Below are positions 8,770-17,812 of a DNA stretch of 64,000 nt, piece after piece; the first letter of the stretch is position 1, and each line of letters starts with the position of its first letter. The stretch covers positions 22,945-86,944 of the forward strand of contig JAEZRM010000002.1 of NCBI GenBank assembly GCA_023412805.1. The letters are read 5' to 3'. This DNA is from Pseudomonadota bacterium (GTDB lineage Bacteria; Pseudomonadota; Alphaproteobacteria; Rhizobiales; Hyphomicrobiaceae). Under the pieces are notes generated by a model, which did not search any database, was not told where the DNA came from, and was given only the letters and a program-made list of their open reading frames with translations. Made by a program: the position numbers and the translations under genes.

Positions 8770-9300
8770 CTATCGGGCGAGCGATCCAATCCCGCACCAG
8801 TATATGCGCGATACCCTCTTGCCCCAAGCGTAGCGAACGGCCAAGTCCCGTGAGAGCAGGTGCTTGCCGGCGTCTTTGCCGTCGATCGACATCCTCACGA
8901 GAGGTCTTCCAAAAGCATCGCGGCGACCTGAGTAGTGCACAGTCACCAGTCGGCCGAATATGAAGTCGCTGAGCTCGTTCTTGGCGGCCATGCCAGCTTG
9001 ATACTCTGCGGGGCAGCGTGGCGAGCTTATCTCAGGCGCATCGATGACGAGCAGTCGCAGTCGCTCCCCGTTGAATCGAACGGTGTCGCCGTCCACGACG
9101 TGGAAGGCTCCCGAGGTCGCTGAGACGGTGTGGGAGGAAGTGAGAGGCCTCCCTTCCATGAGGAGATAGGCGCCAGCTGCGACGGCTATGAGGGAGAGGA
9201 CAGGAGCGAGCATGCGCCCATGCTGAAGAGCGCGATGGAAGCGTGACCTTCGTCTCTGTGAATGCACGGCCCAGCCGTGCCGCATCAATCGATCTGGCAT
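8770..9300 (-). CDS. Membrane-anchored thermonuclease (SNase-like)
   Basis: A 176-residue staphylococcal-nuclease-fold enzyme that cleaves DNA and RNA in a calcium-dependent way. An N-terminal basic stretch and a hydrophobic anchor (about residues 30-48, MLAPVLSLIAVAAGAYLL) direct it to the envelope. Active-site residues are visible in order: Asp in VVDGDTVRF, Arg then Asp and Glu in LRLLVIDAPEI, and Arg in SGRRDAFGRP. It lies in the accessory region near the tRNA gene, where such nucleases are common cargo. Confidence 0.85.
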   Translation of the reverse strand: MPDRLMRHGWAVHSQRRRSRFHRALQHGRMLAPVLSLIAVAAGAYLLMEGRPLTSSHTVSATSGAFHVVDGDTVRFNGERLRLLVIDAPEISSPRCPAEYQAGMAAKNELSDFIFGRLVTVHYSGRRDAFGRPLVRMSIDGKDAGKHLLSRDLAVRYAWGKRVSRIYWCGIGSLAR

Positions 9301-9744
9301 GATTGCAGCTCCCGAAATTGGGGAGCGTATCCGCGTCTGGCTAACCTTAGCCTAACGTGGTTGCTGCAACCAATCCTGTAAACCCACCAAGGTGGGGCTC
9401 ACTTGGAGCCACCTGGGTCGCTCGAGTGTCGCGGGTGACTAGGGCGACAGTATGCTAGTCGGGTCGGCGCCGAGCAGGGCTCGTTCTAGGACACCGTTCG
9501 TGTATGCGCCTTTGTGGCCATGGGCGAAGGGGGGACAAGCGCGAGTAGCCGTATAGGCGGCAGACCGACCAGGTCCGGAATCCGAGCTAACTTCTGGGGA
9601 GCCTTGAAGCCTATGGCGAAATCTCAGATCGCTCGGACGAAACGTCGTGGAAAAAAGATTGCCGACAGCTTCAGAGGGCTAAGGGGTAAGGGAAGGGGTA
9701 TATTTCAGGGAAGACCAGAAAAAACCAGTGATATCAATACGCTC
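9301..9744. other. Intergenic stretch between nuclease gene and tRNA-Asn, no gene seen
   Basis: About 440 bases. There is an imperfect hairpin near 9389-9413 (GGCTC/GAGCC core). An 81-codon plus-strand frame overlaps the tRNA antisense and has no protein-like features. This is the side of the tRNA 3' end, where an integrated element would begin. I saw no integrase gene and no obvious second copy of the tRNA end. Confidence 0.4.
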
Positions 9745-9819
9745 TGGCTCCGCGGGTAGGATTCGAACCTACAACCAACCGGTTAACAGCCGGTTGCTCT
9801 ACCGTTGAGCTACCGCGGA
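9745..9819 (-). tRNA. tRNA-Asn (GUU anticodon)
   Basis: Read on the minus strand the sequence folds as a standard cloverleaf: acceptor arms TCCGCGG/CCGCGGA with discriminator G and an encoded CCA (9745-9747), a D-arm GCTC...GAGC, an anticodon stem CCGGC/GCCGG-like with loop CTGTTAA giving anticodon GTT, and a T-arm with GGTTCGAATCC. It is 75 bases long including CCA. Its 3' end faces the accessory region at 1-9744, the usual orientation for an island integrated at a tRNA. Confidence 0.95.
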
Positions 9820-9921
9820 TCAGGGGTTTGCCCTAAGGCCCGTGGCTTCTAGCAAACACCAGCGCTTCGCGCCACCCCTTTTGGCTGCGACCTCGGAGCC
9901 CGCCAATCGTCCGGCCGCGTC

Positions 9922-10920
9922 CTACTCCGTCGGCACCATGTACTTCAGCGCCACGTTCGAGAGTGCGCCCCCGATCACGCAGGGAATGCCGACCTGCGCC
10001 TGCCCGAGCGCGCTCGCCACAATGCAGCCGAAGGCCAGCGCCGTCTGCCCCGCCTGCCCCCACCAGGAAACATTGCGCGCGTGCTCCGGCCCCTTGCGGC
10101 GCAGCTCTTCCACCGCCGCAACGGCCTGCTTGCGAATGGCGCCCGTCTCATAGGTTTCCGCAGCGGTGATGACCTCGCGCAATTCCTTGGCCGCATCCTT
10201 CGGCGCCGTTTCGAGCTGCCGCTTGGCATAGGCCAGGAGCCGGGGATCGGACTGCAGGTTCGTCGCCAAGGTCCACTTGGCCATGCTGCCGAGTGTCAGC
10301 TTCTCGACGTCATTGCGGTCCTTCGACCAGGGCAGCACGGTGATGATGCGGTCGACGCCCTTGAAATTGCCCGAGGCGAAATAATGCCCCCACATGATGT
10401 CGATGTGCGCGGGCGACGCCTTGAGATCCAGCGTCTCGAAGGTGGCGCCCTTGCCGTAGAGATGATGCTCGATCAGCACCTTTCGCGTCGGCATGCGCTC
10501 GACGAACTTCTTGAGAAGCTCCTTCCAGCCCCTGAGCCCCGAATAGGCGATCGCGCGCACGATCACCACTTGGTCCTCGGGCGGCAGCGGAAACATCTCC
10601 GAGATCAGTTTCTCGGCAATCTCGGGATTGGCCGCGAGCACGCCGGCGATGAAACCCTGATAGACGCCCGCCTGATCGAGCTCCTTGAACACGCCGATCC
10701 CGCTCATCGCCTTCACGGCCTGCGGGAGTTTTTCCGGCTCCGGCTTCTCGCGATAGCTGTTGATCCATTTGAGGATCGTCTGGGCGGTCAATTGTTGCGG
10801 CTGCTGCTGCGACGGCGATTGTTGCGGCGGCGGCTGGAGCGTGGCGCGGCGCTGGGCGTCAGCCGTGCCCGCGCCGAACGCAAGCATCAGCATCGCCAGA
10901 ATGCACACCACCACACGCAT
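9922..10920 (-). CDS. Exported protein of unknown function
   Basis: A 332-residue protein with a clear signal peptide (MRVVVCILAMLMLAFGAG, cleavage near ADA), a Gln/Pro-rich linker (residues 25-45), and a mostly helical body. A hydrophobic C-terminal region (about 290-325, GQTALAFGCIVASALGQAQV and following) could associate with a membrane. I recognise no domain. It is the first gene beyond the tRNA and has base composition like the core genes to its right, so it is probably chromosomal background. Confidence 0.7.
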   Translation of the reverse strand: MRVVVCILAMLMLAFGAGTADAQRRATLQPPPQQSPSQQQPQQLTAQTILKWINSYREKPEPEKLPQAVKAMSGIGVFKELDQAGVYQGFIAGVLAANPEIAEKLISEMFPLPPEDQVVIVRAIAYSGLRGWKELLKKFVERMPTRKVLIEHHLYGKGATFETLDLKASPAHIDIMWGHYFASGNFKGVDRIITVLPWSKDRNDVEKLTLGSMAKWTLATNLQSDPRLLAYAKRQLETAPKDAAKELREVITAAETYETGAIRKQAVAAVEELRRKGPEHARNVSWWGQAGQTALAFGCIVASALGQAQVGIPCVIGGALSNVALKYMVPTE

Positions 10921-11259
10921 ACAGATTCCCCGCAGTCGGCACGCCTCGGCGCGCAGGACCTACAACCACAATGCGAGCAGGCATGGCCATTTTGCGGCCT
11001 GGATGGGGCGGTTGTTTGTTTTGTGCCGCGGGTTTTTTTCTGAAGGGCGGCCTACCGGCCGGCGCGCGGTCGCGCGCTCAGGAAGAGATGCGTCGCAACC
11101 GAGCCGTGGTGCGATGCCCGCGGAGGCCATGCGGACAGGTCGCGTCTTGTGACAAAGTCATAAAGGCGGGGGGCCGGGAGGGTGTCCATCCCGGCAGACC
11201 GCGAGGCCATGCCGGAGGCCTGCCAGAGGTATGCGTTTCGCTCGCGCCGTAGGCGCAAA
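10921..11259. other. Intergenic stretch, no gene seen
   Basis: About 340 bases between two minus-strand genes. It contains GC-rich imperfect repeats (GGCCGGCGCGCGG area, 11055-11080) but no clear ORF, RNA or operator. It presumably holds the promoter of the exported-protein gene. Confidence 0.4.
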
Positions 11260-13353
11260 TTAGTCAGGTTCCCGCGCAACCACGGCATCGACGATGGCAT
11301 AGCCCTCGGGGCCGACGATCAGCGGATTGATGTCGAGGCTCTGGATGCGCGGTGTCGACTTCGTGACGAGATCGCCGACGGCCACCGCGGTCTTCGCGAC
11401 AGCTTCGACGTCCACCGCAGGCTCACCGCGCGTTCCTGCGAGCACGGGCCAGCAACGCAACGCGCGCAGGGCCGCGAGCGCATCATCGGTCGAGAACGGC
11501 GGCAACAGCAGGCGCACGTCCGGCATGGCCTCGACGTACTTGCCGCCATCACCAAGGGCTACGACCGGGCCGAATATGGGATCGCGGTGCGCGCCGATCA
11601 TGAGCTCGCGCTGGCCGCGCACCATGCGCGCAACGATCACGCCGTCGAAGGTCGCGCCGGCCTTGGCGATCGCCTGCTCCATGTCGCGGAAGGCTGCGCC
11701 CACTGCATCCTCGTTGTCGAGGCCGAGGCGGACGAGACCATGTTCGCTCTTGTGCGGAAGATCGGCGGAGCAGCCCTTGACGGCGACGGGCCCGCCGAGA
11801 TTGCGCCATGCGGTCGCGGCTTGAGCGGCTGTACGGCAGAGATGATGCGGCACGACCGCCAGGCCCGCCCGCGCGAGCACGTCGAGGCTGTCGGCTTCAT
11901 TGAGCGCGCGGCCCGCGCCGGTGCTGCTGTCGTTCGATTGCGCCCAGTTGAGTGCCGGACGCGCCGTCGCGCGCGCGATGAGTGCGTTGTGCTCCGCGAG
12001 GCGCGCGAGCGCGGCAATGGCGTCCGCTTCCAGCGGGAATGTGGGCACGCCTGCCGCCTTGAAGACATCGGCGACGGACTTCTGCCATGCCGACACGACG
12101 ACGGGTGTACCTGTCGCGTCGGCGAACGCCGCCGTATCCCGTGCGAACGTCGGCACGTCGTAGCCCTGGCCCGCGATCGGAAAGCCGATCATGAAGTTGT
12201 CGGCTGCGTTTTCGTTCGCGAGCACGGGCAGGATGTCCGAGAGCAGGCGGTTGTTCTGCAGCAGCGCCGCCGTGAGATCGATCGGATTGGCGGCAGATGC
12301 AAATGTCGGCAGGATGGCGTCGAGCTTCTGGCGCACGGGGCCTTCGAGGCGCACCATTTCGAGCCCGGCGAAGGTGGCTTCATCCGCACTCATGACGCCG
12401 GTCGCGCCGGAGCCGGAGATGGTGACGAGACGGCGCCCTTTGGGTTTCCAGCCTTTGAGATAAATTTGCGCGGCAGCGACCAACTCGCCGATATTGCGCG
12501 CGCGCCAGATGCCGACGCGTTCCAGCGCCGCATCGACCACGCGATCCTCGTTGGCGAGTGCACCGGTGTGCGAGAGCGCCGCGCGCTGCCCGGCCTCCGT
12601 GCGGCCCGACTTGAGTGCGACGACATACACACCGCGTTCATGCGCGATGCGCGCGAGCGTTTCGAGTTGATCGGGGCGCGGAATGCTCTCGATGTAGAGC
12701 AGCAGCAATTTGATGTCGGGATCGCTCGCTGCGGCCGCAGCCATTTCTAGAACTGAGACATCCGCATCGTTGCCCGTCGCGAGTGAGTAGCGCACGCCGA
12801 GTCCCTGCTCGAACAAGAGCCCGACGGGCACCGCGCTCATGGCGCCGCTCTGGCTGACGACGGCGATCGGGCCGTCGAAAGGTTCGGACTCCGACCACAT
12901 GGTCGAGAAGCTCGTCACGGCGCCATTGCCGAAGTTGGCGAGGCCCTGCGTGTTCGGTCCGACCATGCGCATGCCCGCGGCACGTGCTGCGGCGACCATG
13001 CGCGCTTCCTTGGCCTTGCCCTCGGGATCAGAGGTTTCGCCGAAGCCCGACGTCATGCACACGAGGCCTTTCACGCCTTTCTTCGCGCAGGCTTCGACGG
13101 CAGCGACGGCATTATCACCCGGCACCGCCACGACGACGGTGTCGGGAACCTCGGGAAGATCGTCGAGACTCGCGACGCATTTAAAGCCCTGCACTTCGGG
13201 TCGCGTCGGATTGATCGCCCACACGGGCCCCTTGAATCCGAAACGCTTCAGGTATGCGAGCGGGCGCCCGCCGATCTTGTTGGGGTTCTCCGATGCGCCG
13301 AGGATGGCGATGGAGCGCGGGGCGAGCAGCGGCTTCAGGCTATCGATAGACAT
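11260..13353 (-). CDS. NDP-forming acyl-CoA synthetase (single-chain acetate-CoA ligase family)
   Basis: A 697-residue ligase that forms an acyl-CoA with NTP hydrolysis to NDP and phosphate through a phosphohistidine intermediate. Domains: CoA-binding Rossmann fold (1-130, PLLAPRSIAILGASENPNK), flavodoxin-like succinyl-CoA-ligase domains (about 150-460) with the active-site His in AALSHTGALA, and a C-terminal ATP-grasp_5 domain (about 480-697). Last gene of a four-gene operon (cyclase, thiolase-like, DUF35, ligase), nine bases after DUF35. Members occur in catabolism of branched and aromatic acids; the real acyl substrate is unknown. Confidence 0.88.
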   Translation of the reverse strand: MSIDSLKPLLAPRSIAILGASENPNKIGGRPLAYLKRFGFKGPVWAINPTRPEVQGFKCVASLDDLPEVPDTVVVAVPGDNAVAAVEACAKKGVKGLVCMTSGFGETSDPEGKAKEARMVAAARAAGMRMVGPNTQGLANFGNGAVTSFSTMWSESEPFDGPIAVVSQSGAMSAVPVGLLFEQGLGVRYSLATGNDADVSVLEMAAAAASDPDIKLLLLYIESIPRPDQLETLARIAHERGVYVVALKSGRTEAGQRAALSHTGALANEDRVVDAALERVGIWRARNIGELVAAAQIYLKGWKPKGRRLVTISGSGATGVMSADEATFAGLEMVRLEGPVRQKLDAILPTFASAANPIDLTAALLQNNRLLSDILPVLANENAADNFMIGFPIAGQGYDVPTFARDTAAFADATGTPVVVSAWQKSVADVFKAAGVPTFPLEADAIAALARLAEHNALIARATARPALNWAQSNDSSTGAGRALNEADSLDVLARAGLAVVPHHLCRTAAQAATAWRNLGGPVAVKGCSADLPHKSEHGLVRLGLDNEDAVGAAFRDMEQAIAKAGATFDGVIVARMVRGQRELMIGAHRDPIFGPVVALGDGGKYVEAMPDVRLLLPPFSTDDALAALRALRCWPVLAGTRGEPAVDVEAVAKTAVAVGDLVTKSTPRIQSLDINPLIVGPEGYAIVDAVVAREPD

Positions 13354-13362
13354 GAGTGCACC

Positions 13363-13689
13363 TCAGGCGCGCTTGAAAAAGGGAATGGGGCGACCGGCAA
13401 GTTCGACGACGCTGCCGGTAACGCGATCGCCGATCGCGAGGCCAGATACGCCATGCGCCATGAGGCGGAAGCCTTCCTCGGCATCGACCATCACGAGCGC
13501 ATAGGGCGCGAGCGCTTTCATGTCCGGCGTCGGCGCGCGCTCGACGATGGTCACGGCGTGCACCACACCGTTGCCCGAAGCTTCCGACGTCATCGGCTCG
13601 CGCGTGCCGCACTTCGGGCAGAAGTTGCGCACGAAGTACCACACATGTCCGCAGCGTCCGCAGCGCTGATAGCGGATGGCGTCGCTCAT
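13363..13689 (-). CDS. DUF35/Zn-ribbon OB-fold protein, thiolase partner
   Basis: A 108-residue protein with a rubredoxin-like zinc ribbon (CGRCGHVWYFVRNFCPKCG, about residues 10-28) followed by an OB-fold. DUF35 proteins bind beside thiolase-like enzymes and are needed for their activity, as in Ltp2-ChsH2 aldolases and archaeal HMG-CoA pathways. The gene overlaps the upstream thiolase-like gene by four bases (ATGA at 13686-13689), so the two chains are made together and probably form a complex. Confidence 0.88.
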   Translation of the reverse strand: MSDAIRYQRCGRCGHVWYFVRNFCPKCGTREPMTSEASGNGVVHAVTIVERAPTPDMKALAPYALVMVDAEEGFRLMAHGVSGLAIGDRVTGSVVELAGRPIPFFKRA

Positions 13690-14831
13690 GGCTGGCGCTC
13701 CATGATCAGGCTGACGTGTGAGGACATGACACCGCCATCTCCATGCAGGAATGCCAGACCCGCATCTGCAACCTGACGGCTACCCGCGCGGCCGGTCATC
13801 TGGAGCTGCGTCTCGACGAGATGGGCGAGGGCGCCCGCAACGCCACAGTGGCCGTAGCTCATGAGGCCACCGTGCGTGTTGAGCGGCTTCGTGCCCGTCC
13901 GCGCGAAATACCCCTCGCGGGCCATGCGGCAGGATTGTCCGCGCGGCGCGAGCCCAAGCTCCTCGAGCAGAATGGCGAGCGTGATCGTGAAACTGTCGTA
14001 GATCGCGAGATAATCGGCGTCCGTCGTCGCGAGTTTGCGGCCGCTCGCCGCGATCGCGCGATCCATGGAGAGGCGGGCGCCGAATTGCGTCAGGCTCGGC
14101 GCTTCGCTGATATGCTGGTGCGTATGAGCCTGTCCCGCGCCGATGATCCGCACGGCGGCGGTCTCCGTCCGCGCGCGACTGACCACGAATGCAACGCCAC
14201 CATCGGCTGTCGCGCAGCAGTCGAGCAGCTTCAGCGGCCGCGCAATGGGCTTCGACGCGAGCACATCCGCAACCGTGATCGGGTCGCGGAACTGCGCGCC
14301 GGGATGCGTCGCCGCATTCGCCCGCATGAGCACGGCAAGCTCGGCGAGATCGGCTTCGGCGAGGCCGTGCTCGTGCATGTAGCGGTTCGCAACGAGACCA
14401 TAGTACGCCGGAATGGTCGGCCCGAGCGGCACCTCGTGCACGGGATGACCGACCTGCGCGAGCGTCTCGACGACCTTATCGCGCCCGCCCGGTGCCGAGA
14501 GGCGGTTCTCGCCTGCAACGACGAGCACATTCTTGAGACGCCCCCCCGCGACCAGCTCATGCGCGAGCATAGCCATGGCGAAGCCCGTCGCGCCGCCGAC
14601 CTGAAGCCCGTGTGCATAAGCCGGGCTCAGTCCGAAATGCTCGCAGAACACTGTCGCCAGCATGATGTGCGGCATGGTCGTCGCGTAACCCGTGAGCACG
14701 CCGTCGATATCACCGCGCTTCAAGCCCGCGTCGTCGAGGGCCAGCGTTGCCGCCTCGCTCATGAGGTCGATCGTGTTCTTGCCCTCGTGACGCCCGAACG
14801 GCAGCAGGCCGACGCCTGTGATCCAGCTCAT
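13686..14831 (-). CDS. Thiolase-like protein lacking the nucleophilic Cys (Ltp2/SCP2 type)
   Basis: About 381 residues from the ATG at 14831, chosen over a longer frame from 14882 because that would run into the upstream gene. It has the thiolase fold: N-terminal ITGVGLLPFGRHEGK, a central LQVGGATGFAMAMLAHELVA at the position where thiolases carry the acylated Cys, and a C-terminal NTHGGLMSYGHCGVAGALAH with the conserved His-Cys region. No Cys is present at the nucleophile site. With the coupled DUF35 gene this matches the Ltp2-like lipid-transfer-protein branch, some of which are retro-aldolases on steroid side-chain CoA esters rather than thiolases. True reaction is inferred, not shown. Confidence 0.82.
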   Translation of the reverse strand: MSWITGVGLLPFGRHEGKNTIDLMSEAATLALDDAGLKRGDIDGVLTGYATTMPHIMLATVFCEHFGLSPAYAHGLQVGGATGFAMAMLAHELVAGGRLKNVLVVAGENRLSAPGGRDKVVETLAQVGHPVHEVPLGPTIPAYYGLVANRYMHEHGLAEADLAELAVLMRANAATHPGAQFRDPITVADVLASKPIARPLKLLDCCATADGGVAFVVSRARTETAAVRIIGAGQAHTHQHISEAPSLTQFGARLSMDRAIAASGRKLATTDADYLAIYDSFTITLAILLEELGLAPRGQSCRMAREGYFARTGTKPLNTHGGLMSYGHCGVAGALAHLVETQLQMTGRAGSRQVADAGLAFLHGDGGVMSSHVSLIMERQP

Positions 14832-14841
14832 GTGAGCCGGC

Positions 14842-15903
14842 TCACACCGTCGCGATGGCGTTTGCCGGCGAGCCGACCGCACCCGGCAGGTTGAGCGGCG
14901 GCGCCGTCATGAGAAACCGGCTGCGATTGTTCGCGCGCAGCCAGTCCGCCAGCGCCGAAAGCCGCCAGATCTCACCGAGATTGACGCCCGTCTTGAACAG
15001 GCAGTGCTGATGCAGCGGCAGGGCCGCGCATTGGCCGGGCTTCAGCGGCGCATTGTGCACCTCGACGGCATAGTTGTCGGAGATGAGCGCGACGAGCTTC
15101 GATTCCGTGATCCACTGATGGAGCTTCGTGTCGCTGCCGTCGAGGCCCGTGCAGGTCTGGTGCATGGCCTCCTCTGTCGGCTTGCCCTTCTGTTCGAAGA
15201 TGACCTCGTCGAATCCGGTCCTGAGGCACACGAAGTCACCGGGCTCGACCTTGATCCCGTCGGCCGCCATCACGCGCATGAGATCGTCGTACGTCACGGC
15301 ATGTTTGCGCCGGCCGAAATGAGCGAAGAGATCGATCATGACGCCGCGGCCCTGCAGGCACTTCTCCGCCATGTTCTCGACGCCGAGCTTATTTGCCCGC
15401 GACGTGGATTTGGCCTCGACGAAGGTGCCAGGGATGGCGCCGGCGTCCTTGGCGTCGGTTGGACCGACGATGTCGGTGTCGCTCCTGAAGCCATTGTAGA
15501 AGACCGGCTCGGCGACACCGTCACCATCGGCATCGAACAGTGCGCCGACGTGGGCAAGCGTATCCCACTGGCTTGAATATTGGAGATGAAGCAGCACCAT
15601 GTCGTCATTGATGACGTCGGTGAGGCCGGGATGATCGCGGTCGGTGCGGAAGGCCCAAGTCGGTCGATCGCCGCGCAGCGTGGGACGGAGAATGGGTGGG
15701 TGGCGGCGCGGATTGAGTACATTGCCGCCGGGTAGATCGAGCGGCATGGACAGACAGAAGGTGCGCCCCTCCTTGACCTCGGCGACAGCCCCCCTGACGC
15801 GCTCGGCATTGAGCTCATTCATGCGGCCGAGCTGGTCGTCGGGGCCATAATCGCCCCAAGTGGAGTTCTCCGGCCGCTGCTTCCAGCGCGCGCTCTTGGA
15901 CAT
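14842..15903 (-). CDS. Cyclase-family metal hydrolase (kynurenine-formamidase-like)
   Basis: A 353-residue member of the PF04199 cyclase family, which includes kynurenine formamidase and isatin hydrolase and uses a metal-bound HxGxxxD-type motif. Seen here: QWDTLAHVGALFD, with the motif His and Asp, and C-terminal VHNAPLKPGQCAALPLHQHC with further His residues. The start follows a strong GGAGGAAG site. It is the first gene of the acyl-CoA operon. Ring or lactone/amide opening before CoA activation would fit its place, but the substrate is not known. Confidence 0.85.
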   Translation of the reverse strand: MSKSARWKQRPENSTWGDYGPDDQLGRMNELNAERVRGAVAEVKEGRTFCLSMPLDLPGGNVLNPRRHPPILRPTLRGDRPTWAFRTDRDHPGLTDVINDDMVLLHLQYSSQWDTLAHVGALFDADGDGVAEPVFYNGFRSDTDIVGPTDAKDAGAIPGTFVEAKSTSRANKLGVENMAEKCLQGRGVMIDLFAHFGRRKHAVTYDDLMRVMAADGIKVEPGDFVCLRTGFDEVIFEQKGKPTEEAMHQTCTGLDGSDTKLHQWITESKLVALISDNYAVEVHNAPLKPGQCAALPLHQHCLFKTGVNLGEIWRLSALADWLRANNRSRFLMTAPPLNLPGAVGSPANAIATV

Positions 15904-16028
15904 GGGCTTCCTCCGGTGTCGCGCGCATTGCAGTCGCGCGTTCTGACAGTGCGCCGGCGATGATAGCCGGTCGTGCTGTCAGGATACGTGCGTTGCGCCC
16001 GCTGGCAAGCCGGGTCGGCAGGTTCCAG

Positions 16029-16472
16029 CTATGCGCCGCGCCAGACCAGCACGGGAATTGTGGTGTGGGTGAGCACTTTCTTGGTCTCGCTTCCGATGAG
16101 AAGTCCCGCGAGGCCGCGCCGGCCGTGCGAGGCCATGACGATCAGGTCGCAGCCCTGCTCCTTGGCCGTCTCGATGATGGATTCCCAGGGGTGCATCTGG
16201 AAGGCGTGAAAGGCCTTGAACGGTACGCCTGCGGCGGTGGCGGCGGCTTCGACTTTCTTGAGGTTCTGGGTCGCGATGTCCTGCGTGCCCTTGAGATAAT
16301 CCTCCTCCGGAAAGCGGGCCGCGAGCGCTCCCGAGACGATCGCCGAGTACGGGATCGAGACGGTCAGCGCGGTCAGCCGTGCTCCCACTGCCTTCGCAAG
16401 ATTCACGGCATAAGGGATCGAGCCCATCCCGAAATCGGAACCATCGACGGGGAGCAGAATATGCTTGTACAT
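16029..16472 (-). CDS. Universal stress protein, UspA family
   Basis: A 147-residue single-domain Usp. The start is the ATG at 16472, preceded by GGAGG; the upstream frame extension is not protein-like. It begins MYKHILLPVDGSDFG (strand 1 with Asp) and ends with the ATP-binding signature SHGRRGLAGLLIGS then VLTHTTIPVLV. Usp proteins modulate stress survival. It lies between the acyl-CoA operon and the divergent kinase-like gene, and could be co-regulated with either. Confidence 0.9.
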   Translation of the reverse strand: MYKHILLPVDGSDFGMGSIPYAVNLAKAVGARLTALTVSIPYSAIVSGALAARFPEEDYLKGTQDIATQNLKKVEAAATAAGVPFKAFHAFQMHPWESIIETAKEQGCDLIVMASHGRRGLAGLLIGSETKKVLTHTTIPVLVWRGA

Positions 16473-16684
16473 GGGGAACCTCCGAGTTTCCACGTCCGGC
16501 CAAACTTTCCCATGCGGACCGAGCGGCCGAGGCACAGCGTCTGGTGCGCATATGAGCTTGAGGCCGGCTCCGGTCGCGCGCCTTGCGACCGATCAAGCCC
16601 GGCAATGCGGACGGCGCATTTGGCGTGCGGGATGTAAGTCGCTAGTGTGGCCGGAAAATCCGAACCGGAAGCCCAATCGACCTT

Positions 16685-17782
16685 ATGACCAGTGAACGCA
16701 CCACTCCGAGAAACGCAGCCGACGCGCATGTGTTCCGCTCTGCCGCGGAAAGTGTGGCTCTCGACGAGGCGCGTCTGGCAGTCTATCTGGCCGGCATCGG
16801 GCTGCCCCTCGATACCTCCGAGCCGGTGCGCCAGTTCGGCACGGGTCTTGCCAACATCAACTACCGTCTGACGGCGGGCGGGCGCCGTCTGGTGCTGCGA
16901 CGGCCTCCCGGTGGCGATCTGCCGCCCGGTGCGCATGATATGTCGCGCGAGCATCGTATTCTCTCACGGCTGTGGCGCGTCCATCCTCTGGCGCCGGAGA
17001 GCTTGCACCTCTGCGAGGACAGAAGCGTCATCGGCGTGCCTTTCCAGCTCATCGATTACCGCCCTGGTCTCGTCATCAAGGGCGACGACCGTTCGCGCTT
17101 CGATGGTGATCCAAATGTGGCCCACGCGACGAGTGACATGCTGGTCGCGACGCTCATCTCGGTGCATCGTGTGGACTGCGCGGCGATCGGTCTCGACACG
17201 CTGGGCAAGCCCGAGGGCTTCATCGCGCGCACGCTCAAGGGGTGGGCGGGGCGCGGTCAGCGCCTGGAGGTTGCTCCCGAGACCGCACGCCTCCTCGGCG
17301 AGGTCACGGGCTGGCTCGAGCGGCAGCTTGTGCAGTCGCGGGCGCCGGTGCTGCTGCATTCGGATTTCAAGCTCGACAACATGATCGTCCACCCCGAGAC
17401 GCTGGCCCCCGTCGCCATCGTCGACTGGGATATGGGCACGCGTGGCGACCCGCTCTTCGATCTCGCAACCACGCTCAGCTACTGGGTCGAGCCCGGCGAC
17501 CCGCCCTGTATGCACGCCCTTCGCCAGATGCCGACCGCGGCGCTGGGTTTCGCCACGCGCCGCGAAGTGATCGAAGCGTACGCGCGCGAGATGGGCGTCG
17601 ATGTTTCCGATTGGCCTCAGCTGCGCGTGCTCGCCATGCTCAAGCTGGCGGTCGTCCTGCTGCAGCTCTTTGCGCTCTATCAACGCGGTGCCGCCAAAGG
17701 CGCCGACTATGCCGAGTTGGACCGGGTCGCGACCGAGCTGCTCGCCTATGCAACGGACGTCGCCCACAGGCGCGCGGACTGA
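16685..17782 (+). CDS. Phosphotransferase of the ACAD10/11 APH type (LvaA-like)
   Basis: A 365-residue aminoglycoside-phosphotransferase-fold kinase. Visible: N-lobe GTGLANINYRL and LVLRRPPGG (ATP-binding Lys/Arg region), catalytic loop LLHSDFKLDN (Asp and Asn), and metal-binding IVDWDMGTRGDP. This branch is found fused to or beside acyl-CoA dehydrogenases; known members phosphorylate 4-hydroxyacyl-CoAs (LvaA of levulinate catabolism, ACAD10/11). The acyl-CoA dehydrogenase gene follows after 30 bases, so the same logic probably applies: kinase makes a phospho-acyl-CoA that the dehydrogenase-like partner converts. Antibiotic resistance is unlikely. Confidence 0.85.
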   Translation: MTSERTTPRNAADAHVFRSAAESVALDEARLAVYLAGIGLPLDTSEPVRQFGTGLANINYRLTAGGRRLVLRRPPGGDLPPGAHDMSREHRILSRLWRVHPLAPESLHLCEDRSVIGVPFQLIDYRPGLVIKGDDRSRFDGDPNVAHATSDMLVATLISVHRVDCAAIGLDTLGKPEGFIARTLKGWAGRGQRLEVAPETARLLGEVTGWLERQLVQSRAPVLLHSDFKLDNMIVHPETLAPVAIVDWDMGTRGDPLFDLATTLSYWVEPGDPPCMHALRQMPTAALGFATRREVIEAYAREMGVDVSDWPQLRVLAMLKLAVVLLQLFALYQRGAAKGADYAELDRVATELLAYATDVAHRRAD

Positions 17783-17812
17783 TCAAGATCCGACTACCGA
17801 GGAAGGAAGCCC

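Noticed and set aside
9514..9759. 81-codon plus-strand ORF near the tRNA
   Set aside because: It runs into the tRNA-Asn antisense, is basic and low in complexity, and has no recognisable domain.
11182..12750. 522-codon plus-strand ORF
   Set aside because: Shadow of the acyl-CoA ligase on the opposite strand; Arg/Ala-rich, no domain.
16685..17782. Aminoglycoside-resistance gene
   Set aside because: The kinase fold is APH-like, but its neighbour is an acyl-CoA dehydrogenase and its sequence matches the ACAD10/11-LvaA branch, so resistance is unlikely.
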